Shown here: positions 62,411 through 64,000 of the stretch, piece by piece
How the letters are laid out: each line of letters begins with the position of its first letter
Numbering within the stretch: position 1 is the stretch's first letter
From: Rufibacter immobilis
Lineage (GTDB): Bacteria; Bacteroidota; Bacteroidia; Cytophagales; Hymenobacteraceae
DNA: 64,000 nucleotides
Assembly: GCF_003721565.1 (NCBI RefSeq)
Contig: NZ_RJJE01000017.1
Location: 496,001-560,000, forward strand
Reading direction: 5' to 3'
Made by a program: the position numbers and the translations under genes
Notes under the pieces: generated by a model
What the model saw: the letters and a program-made list of their open reading frames with translations, nothing else
What the model was told of the DNA's origin: nothing
The model's database searches: none

Positions 62411-62448
62411 TGTTTAGCGGCTCTTTTTCTGAAATCTTGCCTAAACCA
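62411..62448. repeat. 3'-end palindromic element, copy 29 (asymmetric)
   Basis: TGTTTAGCGGCTCTTTTTCTG then AAATCTTGCCTAAACCAG, 50 bases past the phzF-like stop on the minus strand. Confidence 0.75.
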
Positions 62449-62497
62449 GCGCCCTCTAGAAAATGAGACCATGTTTTTTGGGGGCAACATTACGGCA

Positions 62498-63313
62498 TCA
62501 GGAAAGGGTGAGCAAACCCTCCAGCACAATCTGGGCCTGACTGCGCACCTCCAGGGAGTTTGGTCCGGTAATAGTAAGCTGCATCTGCCCACCCCGCGCC
62601 GAAAGCTGGGCGGCCACTAATTCAGTTTTTGCCAGTTGGTCGGACCAGTACTTGGCTAGTACGCTGTGGGCGGAACCAGTGACCGGGTCTTCATTGATGC
62701 CTACCCTGGGCCAGAAGCAGCGAGAGTAAAAATCGAAGCCGGGGTCTGTGGACTTGGCCGTCACCGCCAGCCCGTTTACGGAGATGGGTAACTGGAGCAA
62801 GCGGGCAAAGTCGGGCTTAATCTGGAGCAGCGTCTCTTTGTCGGGTACTTCCAGCACCAGCATTTGAATGGCTTCTGAGAAGTACAACGGATACGTACCC
62901 GCCAAACCTAAGGCTTCCAAGAGCATGGGGAGGGGAGCCAGTGCTGCGTAGGGGTACAGCGGGAAATGCATGAGAATGGCGTCTTCCTCTCTAAAAGCGC
63001 TTAACACCAACTGCTCCTGCGTAACAAACGTGACCTGCGGAAGGCCCTGTTTCTCCAGCACTACTTTACTGGATGCCAGCGTGGCGTGGCCGCAGAAAGC
63101 AATTTCCACGGTGGGAGTGAAATACCGGATGGAATAAGTGGCGTCTTGGTGCTGCATAGGCACCAGAAAAGCAGTCTCTGAAAGGTTGAGTTCAGCGGCG
63201 ATGGCCTGCATCTGCGGTTCTGCGAGCGACTGGTCCAAGAGGCAAACGCCAGCCGGATTCCCTTTGAAGGACTCCCGCGTAAACGCGTCTACAATAAAGG
63301 TCTTTACGTTCAT
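62498..63313 (-). CDS. PhzF-family isomerase
   Basis: 271 aa, normal length. Diaminopimelate-epimerase-like two-domain fold: FIVDAFTRESFKGNPAGVCLL, ELNLSETAF with the conserved active-site Glu, EIAFCGHATLAS, and GINEDPVTGSAHSVLA. Family members isomerise small acids; phenazine genes are absent, so the true substrate is unknown. Monocistronic as far as seen. Confidence 0.92.
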   Translation of the reverse strand: MNVKTFIVDAFTRESFKGNPAGVCLLDQSLAEPQMQAIAAELNLSETAFLVPMQHQDATYSIRYFTPTVEIAFCGHATLASSKVVLEKQGLPQVTFVTQEQLVLSAFREEDAILMHFPLYPYAALAPLPMLLEALGLAGTYPLYFSEAIQMLVLEVPDKETLLQIKPDFARLLQLPISVNGLAVTAKSTDPGFDFYSRCFWPRVGINEDPVTGSAHSVLAKYWSDQLAKTELVAAQLSARGGQMQLTITGPNSLEVRSQAQIVLEGLLTLS

Positions 63314-63468
63314 GTTCCTCCTAAAAATGGATTGGGTAAGTTCGCGATTTGCCCTAGATACTTGATGAGGTAGTGGCTGAGGCTGTAGATTGCTTCTAAC
63401 GGCTGGGCTAAACGGTGGGGGAGGCAGTCGGCCGAGGCTGACGTTAATACGATGTTAGCTGTAGCATT

Positions 63469-64000
63469 TTATTCCTCAATTGCCTCTATAGCTTTTTTGA
63501 GCATGTAGTCTTGTTTATTTATGATATATTCTTTGGGAGTCATTAAAGGAATATCAATTTTTACGCCTGCTCTTTGAGCTTCCGAGCCATCATTGTAGAA
63601 AATAGCGTTCCCTGTAAAATTCAGCTGATATTTTCCAGGAAGATTCAATATTTTTAAATCCCCGTCAGCCCCTGCGCTCTGTTCCCCCATTCTGATTGCA
63701 TTAGGAAATAAATGCTGCAAGTTCATGGTATTCCATTCGCTTTGGCTTAATGTTTCAGAGTTAACAATAATGACCACTTTACCATTATAAGGAGTATTCT
63801 TTATATTTATATCAGCATTGTAATAGGTGTTTATATCTTGATTATGGACATAAGTGCCAATTTTTTCCTTGTTTAGCTCATAATACTTCGCGTAGAGGTG
63901 TGGAGTAGAACCAAAGTTTTTGATGAGGTATGTGTACGCAAAGCCTCCCCAGTCAGGATATCCACGCATATCGAAAATAATGCCTTTTTGCTGTCTCGCT
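63469..64000 (-). CDS. S41-family (C-terminal processing-like) peptidase, C-terminal part
   Basis: The frame is open through the window edge, with upstream residues KGIIFDMRGYPDWGG matching the S41 beta-strand before the active site. The catalytic serine is in SETLSQSEW, followed by QHLFPNAIRMGEQSAGADGD. The protein ends at 63469. AT-rich relative to PhzF. About 177 residues are seen; the N-terminus lies outside. Likely a secreted or periplasmic peptidase. Confidence 0.85.
   Translation of the reverse strand, partial: ARQQKGIIFDMRGYPDWGGFAYTYLIKNFGSTPHLYAKYYELNKEKIGTYVHNQDINTYYNADINIKNTPYNGKVVIIVNSETLSQSEWNTMNLQHLFPNAIRMGEQSAGADGDLKILNLPGKYQLNFTGNAIFYNDGSEAQRAGVKIDIPLMTPKEYIINKQDYMLKKAIEAIEE

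Noticed and set aside
62498-63313. Phenazine biosynthesis
   Set aside because: PhzF-family proteins are widespread; no other phz gene is in the window.

Overview
The window looks like chromosome of a Bacteroidota bacterium of the order Cytophagales, most likely family Hymenobacteraceae (Rufibacter-like); this is inference from protein content and style. Supporting signs are a SusC/SusD outer-membrane pair, ECF-sigma/FecR/TonB-receptor signalling, a fused E1 alpha-beta 2-oxoacid dehydrogenase, Bacteroidota-type -7 promoter boxes (TAnnTTTG), few Shine-Dalgarno sequences, and roughly balanced GC broken by two clearly AT-rich patches (about 19.25-20.47 kb and 37.3-44 kb).

Region 1 (1-21.5 kb) is a starch/maltodextrin utilisation locus. 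On the plus strand lie the end of susC, then susD, a susE-like lipoprotein, a GH13 amylase and a GH97 alpha-glucosidase (SusB). On the minus strand, in transcription order, lie a SusA-like GH13, beta-phosphoglucomutase, a GH65 maltose phosphorylase, a second GH13 lipoprotein and a sugar MFS transporter. A ROK glucokinase follows. Polymer would be bound and imported by SusC/D/E, cut by the GH13 enzymes and GH97, and maltose taken in by the MFS carrier. Maltose would then be split by phosphorolysis (GH65 plus beta-PGM) or fed to glucokinase as glucose. Between these lie a small lipoprotein, a rifampin ADP-ribosyltransferase (arr) and a TraB/GumN-like protein.

Region 2 (21.9-36.9 kb) is housekeeping: gyrB, ppk1, ppx, greA, a HIT protein, ruvC, a flippase/glycosyltransferase operon, a GAF-SpoIIE phosphatase, a polysaccharide deacetylase with a second glycosyltransferase, tatD, ansA and tRNA-Ser(GGA).

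Region 3 (37.3-44 kb) is AT-rich and unusual. It holds an 86-aa orphan protein, two Opp-like permeases, a peptide-type binding lipoprotein, a 66-aa peptide with a hydrophobic N-terminus and Ser/Thr-rich tail, and a divergent 487-aa helical-repeat protein. No ABC ATPase is present. The upstream regions of both small genes share a 20-bp motif, and an inverted repeat overlaps the binding-protein start. I propose it as a candidate peptide signalling or peptide traffic system.

Region 4 (44-64 kb) holds an ECF sigma / FecR / DUF2807 / TonB-receptor operon, a UMF1-type MFS protein, an amidohydrolase with AMP nucleosidase, a small HsdR-N-like nuclease-fold protein, alanine dehydrogenase, a DUF1573 protein, fused E1 dehydrogenase, a lipoprotein, a LuxE-like protein, a sigma-54-type response regulator without a DNA-binding domain, a PhzF protein and the end of an S41 peptidase.

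The whole window is studded with about 29 copies of a short palindromic element (core CGTTTAGGGGCTGTTTTT plus its complement), nearly always just after a stop codon. Two larger inverted-repeat elements and a 384-bp gap packed with palindromes lie in the maltose locus.
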